A DNA stretch of 64,000 nt from Candidatus Lutacidiplasma silvani (lineage in GTDB: Archaea > Thermoplasmatota > Thermoplasmata > Lutacidiplasmatales > UBA184). The notes beneath the pieces were generated by a model, which saw nothing but the letters and a program-made list of their open reading frames with translations, was not told where the DNA came from and did no database searches. This document shows, piece by piece, positions 17,003 to 23,777 of this stretch. The number at the start of each line of letters is the position of its first letter. Within the stretch, counting starts at the first letter, position 1. The translations under genes and the position numbers were made by a program. The DNA is taken from assembly GCA_022750295.1 (NCBI GenBank), contig JAKIVZ010000011.1, positions 18,696 through 82,695 on the forward strand. Reading direction: 5' to 3'.

Positions 17003-17560
17003 ATGGCGAACTACAAGAGGGCGGTTCCTACCGCCAGAACGACGAGCGAGCCAGCGACGAACGTGCCTGCGCCGATTTGGGACCGACTGAGCGAACCCCA
17101 GCGGGAGGTCGCCCGAAAGGCGGCCGAGTCTTGGCGGTGGCAAGGAGTGCCTGAGAATCACTTTCGGGTATCCCTTCCGCCCGACCACGATCCCAACTAC
17201 GACGGGAACGCGGAGACGGCGCTTCGAGCCCACGCGCACAAGCTCGCCGATATGGACGAATGGGCGGGGCGCATTTGGGGCGGGATTGTAGGCGACACGG
17301 AACTCCCCGACCGTGGCAAGTCAAAGTCGGGACGGGCCTTTAGCGCCCTGAATGCCCCCCAACAGGCGGAATGCTTGAGCGGGGTCGTTCGGGCGCTCTT
17401 GGACGCCGACCTCTACGCGGAGTTTATCGCGGAGGCGGAGCGCGACCGCGCCGACCACCCCGCGCGGTGGGCCAAGGTCCTTCATGAGCGGGTGGACCCC
17501 AAGGTCCGAATCGCCATGCTTGAGGCACAGGTTGCCGCGCTTCAGGGGCTCAAGGCATGA
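17003..17560 (+). CDS. Casposon ORF of unknown function, 185 aa
   Basis: ATG start 20 nt after ATATATGAAA, with no ribosome binding site. The protein is hydrophilic and mixed-charge. It has a Trp/Asp-containing core (DMDEWAGRIWGGIVGDTELP) and a C-terminal helix ending RIAMLEAQVAALQGLKA that could be a short coiled coil. No known domain recognised. It is the first long gene of the polymerase operon, and its stop overlaps the next start (ATGA), so the products are likely made together. Confidence 0.65.
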   Translation: MANYKRAVPTARTTSEPATNVPAPIWDRLSEPQREVARKAAESWRWQGVPENHFRVSLPPDHDPNYDGNAETALRAHAHKLADMDEWAGRIWGGIVGDTELPDRGKSKSGRAFSALNAPQQAECLSGVVRALLDADLYAEFIAEAERDRADHPARWAKVLHERVDPKVRIAMLEAQVAALQGLKA

Positions 17561-17721
17561 GCGACGAATACGACTACTTTGAGCGGGACGGGAAGCTCTA
17601 CCGAGTCAAGAAAGGGGCTCCGTCTCCCGTCGTCGTCAAGGCCCCTCCCGCCCCCGCCGAGCCCCCCGAGCCGAGCGAGCCCGAGCTTCCGTCCCACTAT
17701 GGACGGGTTCGGATTCTTTAG
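17557..17721 (+). CDS. Casposon small acidic/proline-rich ORF, 54 aa
   Basis: Starts at the ATG overlapping the previous stop and ends at TAG; too short for the ORF track. N-terminus MSDEYDYFERDGKLYRVKKG, then a Pro/Glu-rich linker (APPAPAEPPEPSEPE) and HYGRVRIL at the end. Function unknown. The tight coupling argues it is translated. Confidence 0.5.
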   Translation: MSDEYDYFERDGKLYRVKKGAPSPVVVKAPPAPAEPPEPSEPELPSHYGRVRIL

Positions 17722-17729
17722 GCGGGTCC

Positions 17730-18203
17730 GTGCCTACGCTCGACCCCGCCAAGAAACGAGCCCAGCGAGCCCGCTATGAGGCCCGTCACCCCGAGCGGCG
17801 GGGACGGGCCGCCCGAGCCTTCGGGGACGGCGTGGGCTCGGCGCCGACCCCACGGCGAGCCCCGAGCCCGAGCCCGACCCCGTTCCCGCGCCGAGCCCCG
17901 ACCCCCGAGCCAGAGCGGGAGCCCAGCTTTGCGACGCGGGCCCTCGGTGCCCTGACGGGAGGGCTTAACGGCGCCATTCGGGAGGTGAACCGTGGCTCCT
18001 TCGCGGGAGATCGCGAGATACCCCGTCGGCAGGCGGCTGAGGCGGAGCGCACGGAGCGCCTACAGGCGCGCTTTGAGGCTGAGAGGGCCAACCGCATACG
18101 TTCGGAGGCTCAAGCCCGCGAGCGGGCCCGCCAAGGGGCCCTACTCGCAAGCGGCGCGGCCGAGGAGACCGAGGTTTGCGAATACGTCGGGGAGGCCGCA
18201 TGA
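17730..18203 (+). CDS. Casposon ORF, basic Pro-rich with C-terminal helix, 157 aa
   Basis: GTG start 8 bp after the previous stop. The first 75 residues are Arg/Pro/Ser-rich (RRAPSPSPTPFPRRAPTPEPE). The second half contains a Gly-rich turn and a long charged helix with ERTERLQARFEAERANRIR that could form a coiled coil. No family recognised. Its stop overlaps the next ATG. Confidence 0.5.
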   Translation: MPTLDPAKKRAQRARYEARHPERRGRAARAFGDGVGSAPTPRRAPSPSPTPFPRRAPTPEPEREPSFATRALGALTGGLNGAIREVNRGSFAGDREIPRRQAAEAERTERLQARFEAERANRIRSEAQARERARQGALLASGAAEETEVCEYVGEAA

Positions 18204-18337
18204 GCGATTGTCAGCGGTGCGGGGCTCCCGCCGTCTCGGTATGGTCCGACGACCGCTCGGCGGCCTACAAGTGTCCCGAGTGCGAACGGGTTTGGGTAGG
18301 CCGACCCGAGGGGAGACCCCATGTCAAGCGCGGCTGA
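18200..18337 (+). CDS. Casposon zinc-ribbon protein, 45 aa
   Basis: ATGA overlap with the previous gene; ends at TGA inside the next gene. The peptide has two CxxC pairs, DCQRCGAP and KCPECERVW, about 20 residues apart, which is a classical zinc ribbon. Small zinc-ribbon or HTH DNA-binding proteins are common casposon cargo. It was absent from the ORF track. Confidence 0.65.
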   Translation: MSDCQRCGAPAVSVWSDDRSAAYKCPECERVWVGRPEGRPHVKRG

Positions 18338-18614
18338 ATCGAAGAAGCTCTACAACGTCGCCGAGCGCGACGCCTACCGATCTTGGGTCGCCCTTCATGG
18401 ACCCGTCAGGGGCGGCCAAAAGGGCTTCCGCCGAATCCTGCGCGAACGCGGAATGAAGGTGCCCCATCACTATGCGAAGGGCAGCAAAAGCCCCGAGACG
18501 ATAGAGGCCGAGCGCAAGTTCATCGAGGAAGGACTCGGGCGGCAGGGAGCTTACACAAAGCACCGTTACCCCGAGGCGGACGATATGGCGGAGACCGCCG
18601 ACCGTGCCGTTTAG
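18321..18614 (+). CDS. Casposon ORF, basic helical protein, 97 aa
   Basis: Overlaps the zinc-ribbon gene by 17 bp and the polymerase gene by 11 bp. N-terminal KKLYNVAERDAYRSWVALHG and GFRRILRERGMKVPHHYAKG suggest a helical, possibly DNA-binding, fold. The middle (SPETIEAERKFIEEGLG) is charged. I cannot assign it to a known HTH family. Position directly before the polymerase could suit a replication accessory role. Confidence 0.6.
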   Translation: MSSAAESKKLYNVAERDAYRSWVALHGPVRGGQKGFRRILRERGMKVPHHYAKGSKSPETIEAERKFIEEGLGRQGAYTKHRYPEADDMAETADRAV

Positions 18615-20523
18615 TCCCGAACGAAAGAAGGCATACGATAAGGGACGGCGGCGGAGCGGCCGTCACATTCGGCGCGCCGACCGCCCCTTTGTGGGGGTTG
18701 ACGGGGAAGGCTGGGGCAAGACCTACGCGCTCCTGGCCGACTCGGGGGGACACTCGCTCACTCGGCCGAGCGGGATATCGAGCCAAGAGGCGTTCGACTG
18801 GCTGAGCTACCTACCCGAGCGGAACGGGGAGGCTAACTTTGTCGGCTTCGCGCTCGGCTATGATATCAATCACTGGCTCCGCGACCTATCGAGTGCGGCG
18901 CTCTATCGGCTATGGAGGGAGGGGCGCGTTCGGTGGGAAGATTGGTGGATCGAGTGGGCTCCCGCGCGGTGGTTCCATGTCAAGCACCTTCCGAGCGGGC
19001 GGTCGGTTCGGATATGGGACTCTTTCTCGTTCTTTCAAGGGTCGTTTCTCAAGGCGTGCGCCGAGTGGGGCGTAGAGGTCCCGCCCGAGGTCACGGCGGG
19101 GAAGGCGGCGCGGGGGGGATTCACCGTCGCCGACCTACCCGCTATCGAGAGTTACAATCGGACCGAGCTTGCGTGTCTCGTTGAACTGTTAGGCAAACTC
19201 CGCGCGGGTATGCGTGCGGCGGGAATCGAGCTATCCCAGTGGTATGGCGCGGGTGCGGCGGCGACATGGCTCATGTCGTCGCACGGTGCGAAGGCCGCTA
19301 ACCCCGCCCTCCCCCCAGAGGTCGAGGCGGCGGCGCTCGGCGCGTATTTCGGCGGACGAATCGAGGCGGGGAAAACGGGGCACGCCGAAGGGCCGATAGA
19401 GAATTTGGACATGAGGTCGGCCTACCCCGACGCTATGCGGAGGCTCCCGAACCTTGGGAGCGGTCGGTGGGAGCGGACGACGGCGGAGCCGAAACTCGTT
19501 CCGCTCTACGATATGGCGGTCTATCGGGTCGAGTGGGACTATCCCCACGGCTGGCCCTACTATCCGCTCCCTTGGCGGTCGAAAGAAGGCGCGATCTATT
19601 TCCCGAGGGTCGGGCGCGGCTGGTATTGGGTTCCCGAGGTCACGGCGGCTATCCTTACGGCCCGCCAATACGGCGGGACGGTCAAGCTCCTTGACGGCTG
19701 GCGGTTCATCCCGACGGACCCGAACGAGCGGGCGTTCCCGTGGGTCGAAGGTCTCTACGGCAAGCGCCGAGAGGTCGGCTCAAAGACGGGGGCGGGGCTC
19801 GCTATCAAGCTCGCCATTAACGCGCTCTATGGAAAGACGGCGCAACGGACGGGGGTTTTCAAGCGGACCCCCACCTATCGGAACTGGGCTTACGCGGGCT
19901 ACATTACGTCGCACGTCCGCTCCATGCTTTGGCGCATGAGTTGGGACGATTGGGACCGCGTGATCGCGTTTGCCACCGACGGAATCTATCGGTATCCGAG
20001 AATCCTCGGGCCGTGGGGCGAGGACGGCAAAGCCAAGCTCGGGACTTGGGAGCGGAGCCTCTACGCGGAAGGCGACTGGGTAATGGCTGGAGTCTATCGC
20101 GTTCGCAAGGACGACGGCTCATGGGAGCTATTCGGGCGGGGCTATGGTAAGACGGGCGTGCCGTGGGACCGAGTAATCGCGGGCTGGGCCGACGGAACCG
20201 ACAAACTCACAGTTACGGTTTCGCGGTTTCACACTCTCGGCGAGTGTATCCACGTCTCGCGCGGGCGGCCGTGGGTCGATAGGGAGCGGTGGCGATCTTG
20301 GACCGACGAGCCCAAGGAGATTCGGCTCCGCGAGCCGTCGCTCAAGCGAATAGGGGCGGAGCCGTTCGACCCCCAGTTTGGAGTCCCGTCCGACTCGGCG
20401 CCGCACTCGCCGAGGTCGAACACCGAAGGACTACCCGCTCAACGAACCGAGCAAGCTCTTTCTCGGGAAACGAGCGAGCGAACCCTTCAACGAGACGCCG
20501 ACCAGCTTGAGGCCGAAGCCTGA
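18604..20523 (+). CDS. polB: Family B DNA polymerase (casposon)
   Basis: A 639-aa polymerase, GTG start overlapping the previous gene. Proofreading motifs: Exo I VGVDGEGW (D33, E35), Exo II region FVGFALGYDINHW (D87), Exo III-like YNRTE (Y184-E188, Glu in place of the usual Asp). Then comes FGGRIEAGKTG (about 249-259), motif A DMRSAYP (269-275), motif B KLAINALYGK (402-411), and motif C FATDGIY (456-462), in which one Asp of the usual DTD is kept. The size and FGGR motif resemble casposon, viral and plasmid PolBs rather than the cellular replicase. It presumably copies the element. The C-terminal 60 residues are low-complexity and lie opposite the end of cas1. Confidence 0.93.
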   Translation: MPFSPERKKAYDKGRRRSGRHIRRADRPFVGVDGEGWGKTYALLADSGGHSLTRPSGISSQEAFDWLSYLPERNGEANFVGFALGYDINHWLRDLSSAALYRLWREGRVRWEDWWIEWAPARWFHVKHLPSGRSVRIWDSFSFFQGSFLKACAEWGVEVPPEVTAGKAARGGFTVADLPAIESYNRTELACLVELLGKLRAGMRAAGIELSQWYGAGAAATWLMSSHGAKAANPALPPEVEAAALGAYFGGRIEAGKTGHAEGPIENLDMRSAYPDAMRRLPNLGSGRWERTTAEPKLVPLYDMAVYRVEWDYPHGWPYYPLPWRSKEGAIYFPRVGRGWYWVPEVTAAILTARQYGGTVKLLDGWRFIPTDPNERAFPWVEGLYGKRREVGSKTGAGLAIKLAINALYGKTAQRTGVFKRTPTYRNWAYAGYITSHVRSMLWRMSWDDWDRVIAFATDGIYRYPRILGPWGEDGKAKLGTWERSLYAEGDWVMAGVYRVRKDDGSWELFGRGYGKTGVPWDRVIAGWADGTDKLTVTVSRFHTLGECIHVSRGRPWVDRERWRSWTDEPKEIRLREPSLKRIGAEPFDPQFGVPSDSAPHSPRSNTEGLPAQRTEQALSRETSERTLQRDADQLEAEA

Positions 20524-21223
20524 GGCCGTGACCGAATACCTCCCCGAAATCCCGAGAGTTTAGCTTCTCCTTGACGGCGAGGGCGGTCTTGACGGTCGCG
20601 GCGCGGAAGGGCTCCATCACGTCATAGACCAAGGCGGATTTGTAATTCTGCGGGACGTGGAGGAACCCGACGGACGGCTCAAGGGAGGCGCGATGGATAG
20701 CAAGCCGAGCCCGCGAGCCAAGGAGCCCGAAGGCGTAGTTTATCGTCGCGTTCGTTGGGTCGCGGGCGTTCGGGTAGTCGCGCGTGATACCGAGGTCGGC
20801 CCAGAATCGGACGGCTTGCCGACCCTCAAACGTCAGCAGATCGTCCCACGTTCGGTAGGCCGACGGAACGTCGCCGACCTTGGCCTCAAGGATGAATCGT
20901 GCGACCGCGAGCCGAGACTCGGGGTTGAGGTAGGCCGCTATCTGCGCGAGCCGTGCGTTCGGGTTGATGGGACATTCGGGGAGCCACTGGCCGAGGACGG
21001 TCCCGTTGAAATCGAGGGCCGTTAGGGATACCCCGTTCGTTGCCAGCCAGCGGAGGGCGGGGAAAGTGACGAACCCGCCGAGGTGTTCTACGATAATCGA
21101 GTCGAACGGAAAATCGACGGGGAGCCATTCCTTCCGCTCGCCCGAGTCCTGATTCAGTAGGACCAAACGGCGGTCTTTGGTCTTGAGGCACGTCCCCCAA
21201 TCCGTTAGAAGGAGGGGCTTCAT
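20342..21223 (-). CDS. cas1: Cas1 casposase (integrase)
   Basis: A 293-aa Cas1 homologue. N-terminal beta domain: LLLTDWGTCLKTKDRRLVLL through SIIVEHLGGFVTFPALRWL and LTALDFNGTVLGQWLP. C-terminal catalytic domain: FEGRQAVRFW with catalytic Glu133, EPSVGFLH with His189, YDVMEPFR with Asp201/Glu204. All three metal ligands are present, so it should be an active integrase acting on the 59-bp ends and the 15-bp target. Transcribed inward from the right end. The last 60 residues overlap the convergent polymerase gene by 182 bp. With no cas2 or array nearby, it is a casposase and not a CRISPR adaptation protein. Confidence 0.95.
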   Translation of the reverse strand: MKPLLLTDWGTCLKTKDRRLVLLNQDSGERKEWLPVDFPFDSIIVEHLGGFVTFPALRWLATNGVSLTALDFNGTVLGQWLPECPINPNARLAQIAAYLNPESRLAVARFILEAKVGDVPSAYRTWDDLLTFEGRQAVRFWADLGITRDYPNARDPTNATINYAFGLLGSRARLAIHRASLEPSVGFLHVPQNYKSALVYDVMEPFRAATVKTALAVKEKLNSRDFGEVFGHGLRLRPQAGRRLVEGFARSFPEKELARFVERVVLRCSTSASAAPSRTGLQTGGRTAPPLFA

Positions 21224-21310
21224 GGCCGCGCTCGGGGCGGCGCGGACACTCTTTCGTTCGGGCTTTGGCGCAAGCTAAGGCTCGGGCGGATGGGCCACAC
21301 ACCCGCCCCA

Positions 21311-21369
21311 CCGATCTTCGCCTACTTGTATCCCGTCGAAAGGCAGGGGTGCGCGGGGGGGGTGCCCCC
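21311..21369 (-). repeat. Casposon right terminal inverted repeat (59 bp)
   Basis: Starts CCGATCTTCGCCTA and ends GGGGTGCCCCC. It is the exact reverse complement of the left repeat and lies 87 bp upstream of the cas1 start codon, so it probably overlaps the cas1 promoter region. Confidence 0.95.
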
Positions 21370-21384
21370 AGCTGTTTAACAGAA
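21363..21384 (+). repeat. Target site duplication, right copy, with matching flank
   Basis: AGCTGTTTAACAGAA at 21370-21384 duplicates 16620-16634 exactly. The seven preceding bases TGCCCCC are the end of the inverted repeat and also match the base sequence left of the other copy. Confidence 0.9.
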
Positions 21385-21422
21385 CATACACCAAACTAAT
21401 ATAGTCGTTAAATTCTGTTAAA
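21374..21422 (+). promoter_or_regulatory. Inverted-repeat operator/promoter of the RHH regulator
   Basis: GTTTAACAGAA and its perfect reverse complement TTCTGTTAAAC are separated by 27 nt of A/T-rich DNA (ACTAATATAG), immediately before the GTG of the RHH gene. This is a plausible autoregulatory operator over a TATA region. The left half-site lies in the casposon's duplicated target. Confidence 0.6.
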
Positions 21423-21426
21423 CGCC

Positions 21427-21825
21427 GTGCGAACGGCCCACGAGCCCCCCCGCTCCGACCACTTCCTCGGCGTCCGACTGACGGCCGAGGAGGTCGAGCA
21501 GCTCGACCGGTTCCGGACTCGCTCGGGTTCGTCGACCCGATCCGATGCGGTGCGCGCCCTGGTGCGCGACTCGGAGAAGGTCGGCACCCAAGCGAGCGAG
21601 ATCCCGGTCGCGCTGCTCGCGAAGCTGGAGGAGGTCGTCGAGGACGGTTGGGTCACGGATCTGGACGGGGCGGTGTCCCTGCTTCTGACTCTGGGGCTCA
21701 GCGAGTTCTCGCGACTGCACGCCGACCGGCTTCCCAAGCTGCGCCAAACAGCGCGGGACGGAGAGAGCCGGCGACGCGACCGGACCCAACTCGACCGGAA
21801 GGGACGGGGGTTGCTCGACCGCTAG
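21427..21825 (+). CDS. Ribbon-helix-helix transcriptional regulator
   Basis: A 132-aa protein. Residues about 10-50 form an RHH domain: HFLGVRLTAEEVEQLDRF (strand plus helix) and STRSDAVRALVRDSEK (second helix). A second helical domain follows (IPVALLAKLEEVVEDGWV, AVSLLLTLGLSEF), and the tail is basic. The GTG start lies 5 bp after an inverted repeat that is probably its own operator. The casposon entered exactly at the far edge of this promoter. It may regulate itself and other genes carrying GTTTAAC sites. Confidence 0.75.
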   Translation: MRTAHEPPRSDHFLGVRLTAEEVEQLDRFRTRSGSSTRSDAVRALVRDSEKVGTQASEIPVALLAKLEEVVEDGWVTDLDGAVSLLLTLGLSEFSRLHADRLPKLRQTARDGESRRRDRTQLDRKGRGLLDR

Positions 21826-21849
21826 TTCGCGCGGGCGGAACGTGGTTGC

Positions 21850-22077
21850 ATGGAGACTTTGGGGATTGCCTGGAGCCAACGGAGCGGATTCATTTGCCGA
21901 CTGTGCCGTCAGGACGCCAAGCATAATGAGGTGCTCCACATCTCATTCTGCCCCGTCCACGGGTTGAGCTCGCCGATCGACGCGCTCCCCTGGCGACCGG
22001 AGGCTCGAACCGTACGCGGCTCTATACCCGGACCGGCGACCGCGGCGAGACCGGTCTCAACGGCGGTGCCCGCGTAA
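21850..22077 (+). CDS. Possible small zinc-finger-like ORF
   Basis: ATG start; the first 45 residues look protein-like, with FICRLCRQDAKHNEV and HISFCPVHG giving a CxxC...CxxH zinc-binding pattern. The C-terminal 25 codons overlap, in another frame, the conserved start of the adenosyltransferase gene. It could be an upstream gene translationally linked to that enzyme, or its true N-terminus joined by a frameshift. Confidence 0.35.
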   Translation: METLGIAWSQRSGFICRLCRQDAKHNEVLHISFCPVHGLSSPIDALPWRPEARTVRGSIPGPATAARPVSTAVPA

Positions 22078-22565
22078 GCAAGGCGTCCGCGCGGATCGCC
22101 GCCTTCGGCACGTTCGACGAGCTCGGCGCCTTCCTGGGCGCCGCCGAGGCGTCGCTCCCCGCCGGGGAGACGGAGGTCCGCGCCCTCCTCGTCCGACTGC
22201 AGCACCAGCTGTACGTCGCGATGAGCGAGCTCGCGACCCCGCCGTCGGCCAAGCAGCCGGCTCGGCGAATCTCCGCCCGTCATGTCACGGAGCTTGAGGG
22301 GCTCATCGACCAGTACGCCGGGTCGATCGAGCCCGTCCACGCCTTTGTACTCCCCCGGGGAACGCCGGCAGGAGCCGGACTGCACGTCGCCCGGACCGTC
22401 TCCCGGAGGGCCGAGCGGGAACTCTGGAACCTCCACGAGGAGGCGCCCCAACGCGAAGAGCTTCTCCAGTGGGCGAATCGGTTGAGCGACCTTCTCTTCG
22501 CCGTCGCGTTGGTCGTGAACCGCACCGCCGGGTTTGCTGAGATCTCCCCTGACTATTCCGTCTAA
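21990..22565 (+). CDS. Cob(I)alamin adenosyltransferase (PduO/MMAB type)
   Basis: Transfers adenosyl from ATP to cob(I)alamin, making coenzyme B12. The conserved N-terminal ATP motif RLYTRTGDRGETGLNGGARVSK and the core FGTFDELGAFLGAAE are encoded upstream of the ATG used by the ORF track, so that 114-aa call is truncated. C-terminal motifs: FVLPRGTPAGAGLHVARTVSRRAER and NRLSDLLFAVALVVN. The full domain frame is open back to 21930 but has no ATG, GTG or TTG before the motif. I used a CTG at 21990. Either a non-standard start or a frameshift from the small ORF at 21850 supplies the start. Confidence 0.82.
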   Translation: MATGGSNRTRLYTRTGDRGETGLNGGARVSKASARIAAFGTFDELGAFLGAAEASLPAGETEVRALLVRLQHQLYVAMSELATPPSAKQPARRISARHVTELEGLIDQYAGSIEPVHAFVLPRGTPAGAGLHVARTVSRRAERELWNLHEEAPQREELLQWANRLSDLLFAVALVVNRTAGFAEISPDYSV

Positions 22566-22580
22566 GCGGGCGGCGGGATC

Positions 22581-23777
22581 ATGGAGGTCGGGGTCGTCGG
22601 CAAACCGAACGTGGGAAAATCGACCCTGTTCAACGCCCTCACCCTCCTCGACGTTCCCGTCGCTCCCTACCCGTTCACGACCCTCAAACCGAACCGCGGG
22701 GTCGCGGCGGTCCGCGTCCTATGCCCCCACGCCGAGCGCGGCGGACCGTGCACCCCGGGCAACGCGAAATGCGTCGACGGGGTCCGTTGGGTGCCGGTCA
22801 GCCTCATCGACGTGCCGGGGCTCGTCCCGGGTGCGCACGAGGGGAAGGGGCTCGGCCATGAATTCCTCGACGAGCTCCGGGGGGCCTCCGGCTTCCTGCA
22901 GATCGTGGACGGAGCCGGAGCCACGGCCCCGGACGGGGTCCCCGCGACCCCGGGGTCGTTCGACCCCGCCGAGGAAGTCGCCTGGCTCGACGAGGAGCTG
23001 GTCGCGTGGGTCACCGAGATCCTCTCGCGGGACTTTGTCCGACTCTCGAAGTCGATCGAGCTCGTCGGGGGGCCTGTCGAGGAGCTGCTCCAGTCCCGCC
23101 TGACCGGGCTTTCCATCACGCCCGGCCACATCGCCGCGGCGCTCCGCGAAACCCCCGTCGACCGGGCCCACCCGGCCCGGTGGACCGACGCCGAGCGGCG
23201 GGAGCTCGCGCGGGCCCTCCTCCGGACCTCGAAGCCGCGATGGGTCGCGTGGAACAAGGCGGACCGGACCACCCCGGAGAAGGTCGCGGAACTTTCGGAA
23301 CGAATCGCGCCGATCGGGTCGACGCCGACGTCGGCCGAGGCGGAGCTCACCTTGCGAAAGGCCCAGCGGGCCGACCTCGTTCGGTACGTCCCGGGGGCCG
23401 GGAGCTTCGAGTTGGTCGATGCGGACCGGCTCAACGCCGGCCAGCGCCGCGCGCTCGACGAGATCCGGACGATCCTGAAGACGTGGGGGTCCACGGGAGT
23501 CCAGGCGGCCTTCGAGCGGCTCGTCTTCGACGGACTTCACCAGATCGTCGTCTACCCGGTCGAGGACGAGCAGAAGTGGACCGACTCGAAGGGGCGCCTC
23601 CTTCCCGATGCGTTCCTGGTCCCGGTCGGAACCCCCGCCCGGGCGTTCGCGTACCGGATCCACACGGACCTGGGGGAGAATTTCCTCAAGGCCGTCGACG
23701 CCCGAACGCACCGGGCCCTGGCCGCCGAGCATCCGCTCGAGTCGGGGGCGGTCGTGCGGATCGTCACCCGCCGCTAG
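22581..23777 (+). CDS. YchF/Obg-family GTP-binding protein with TGS domain
   Basis: A 398-aa translation-associated GTPase. G1 GKPNVGKSTLFN is at residues 7-18, G3 DVPGLVPGAHEGKGLG follows, and an NKAD G4 sits near residue 230. The C-terminal TGS domain ends in RAFAYRIHTDLGENFLKAVDARTHRAL. Archaeal members of this group bind ribosomes. It begins 15 bp after the adenosyltransferase and its end overlaps the convergent mevalonate kinase by 4 bp. Confidence 0.9.
   Translation: MEVGVVGKPNVGKSTLFNALTLLDVPVAPYPFTTLKPNRGVAAVRVLCPHAERGGPCTPGNAKCVDGVRWVPVSLIDVPGLVPGAHEGKGLGHEFLDELRGASGFLQIVDGAGATAPDGVPATPGSFDPAEEVAWLDEELVAWVTEILSRDFVRLSKSIELVGGPVEELLQSRLTGLSITPGHIAAALRETPVDRAHPARWTDAERRELARALLRTSKPRWVAWNKADRTTPEKVAELSERIAPIGSTPTSAEAELTLRKAQRADLVRYVPGAGSFELVDADRLNAGQRRALDEIRTILKTWGSTGVQAAFERLVFDGLHQIVVYPVEDEQKWTDSKGRLLPDAFLVPVGTPARAFAYRIHTDLGENFLKAVDARTHRALAAEHPLESGAVVRIVTRR

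Larger units (their letters stand above)
16635..21369. mobile_element. Casposon, 4735 bp, complete
   Basis: Self-synthesising transposon of the casposon class. It has perfect 59-bp terminal inverted repeats at 16635-16693 and 21311-21369, a perfect 15-bp target duplication outside them, a family-B DNA polymerase, and a Cas1 casposase whose gene starts next to the right end and is transcribed inward. Cas1 in casposons performs integration; the polymerase is thought to copy the element. No CRISPR array, Cas2, HNH nuclease or transposase is present. Between the left end and the polymerase lies a run of small, mostly overlapping ORFs. Identical ends and duplication imply a recent insertion. Confidence 0.95.

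Noticed and set aside
20342-21223. A CRISPR-Cas adaptation locus because of Cas1
   Set aside because: No repeat-spacer array, Cas2 or other cas gene in 64 kb, while inverted ends, a target duplication and PolB fit a casposon.
20342-21223. Loss of the Cas1 catalytic Glu
   Set aside because: I first looked near the GLLGSRARLAI helix; the real position is FEGRQAVRFW, where Glu133 is present.
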